This document shows positions 5,661-5,682 of a stretch of 5,682 nt of DNA, piece after piece. The notes below the pieces were generated by a model that searched no databases, was not told the DNA's origin, and saw only the letters and a program-made list of their open reading frames with translations. This DNA comes from Proteobacteria bacterium HN_bin10 (GTDB lineage Bacteria > Pseudomonadota > Alphaproteobacteria > Caulobacterales > Aquidulcibacteraceae): the NCBI GenBank assembly GCA_002083515.1, contig LWDN01000063.1, forward strand, positions 5,535 through 11,216, given 5' to 3'. How positions within the stretch are numbered: position 1 is the stretch's first letter; every line of letters starts with the position of its first letter. The translations under genes and the position numbers were made by a program.

Positions 5661-5682
5661 TTCATGTTAGTATCCGGGATGG

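Overview
The window is a compact plasmid-type replication and partition locus. All four convincing genes lie on the minus strand, so transcription order runs from high to low coordinates: a winged-helix protein (4882-5565), a 722-base non-coding stretch, parA (3287-4159), parB (2199-3287), a 491-base iteron origin (1708-2198), and a replication initiator (430-1707). No rRNA, tRNA, CRISPR array, transposase or resistance gene is visible. The host cannot be named from sequence alone. The genes are near-balanced in base composition, with clear Shine-Dalgarno sites and sigma70-like promoters in front of two of them, which fits a Gram-negative-type bacterium. A Nitrospirota or similar environmental host is only a guess.

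Region 1: bases 1-429 lie downstream of the initiator gene and hold no gene I can support. Region 2: the initiator has two predicted winged-helix segments and a basic C-terminus. Region 3: the gap between the initiator and parB holds a complete theta-type origin layout. It contains putative operator repeats next to the initiator start, an A/purine-rich tract with two 11-bp repeats, six tandem 18-bp iterons, a perfect DnaA box directly abutting the last iteron, and a seventh iteron in inverted orientation about 150 bp away. Region 4: parA and parB overlap by one base (TAATG) and are probably translationally coupled, from a promoter and strong ribosome site upstream of parA.

Region 5: the gap upstream of parA contains a sharply AT-rich island (about 20% G+C by hand count) bounded by two inverted copies of a 16-bp near-palindrome, GTTGCGTCAACGCAAC and a one-base variant. 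It is either the plasmid centromere (parS-like sites for ParB), a miniature inverted-repeat element, or a pair of operators. This is the least explained signal in the window. Region 6: a winged-helix protein of unknown role, with its own promoter near the right edge.

Working model (inference): the initiator binds the iterons together with DnaA to open the A-rich tract. ParB loads at a centromere, most likely the paired palindromes upstream of parA, and ParA ATPase moves it. The winged-helix protein may be a regulator or accessory replication or partition factor. The parA-parB-rep order recalls repABC plasmids, but the origin lies between parB and rep, as in iteron plasmids.
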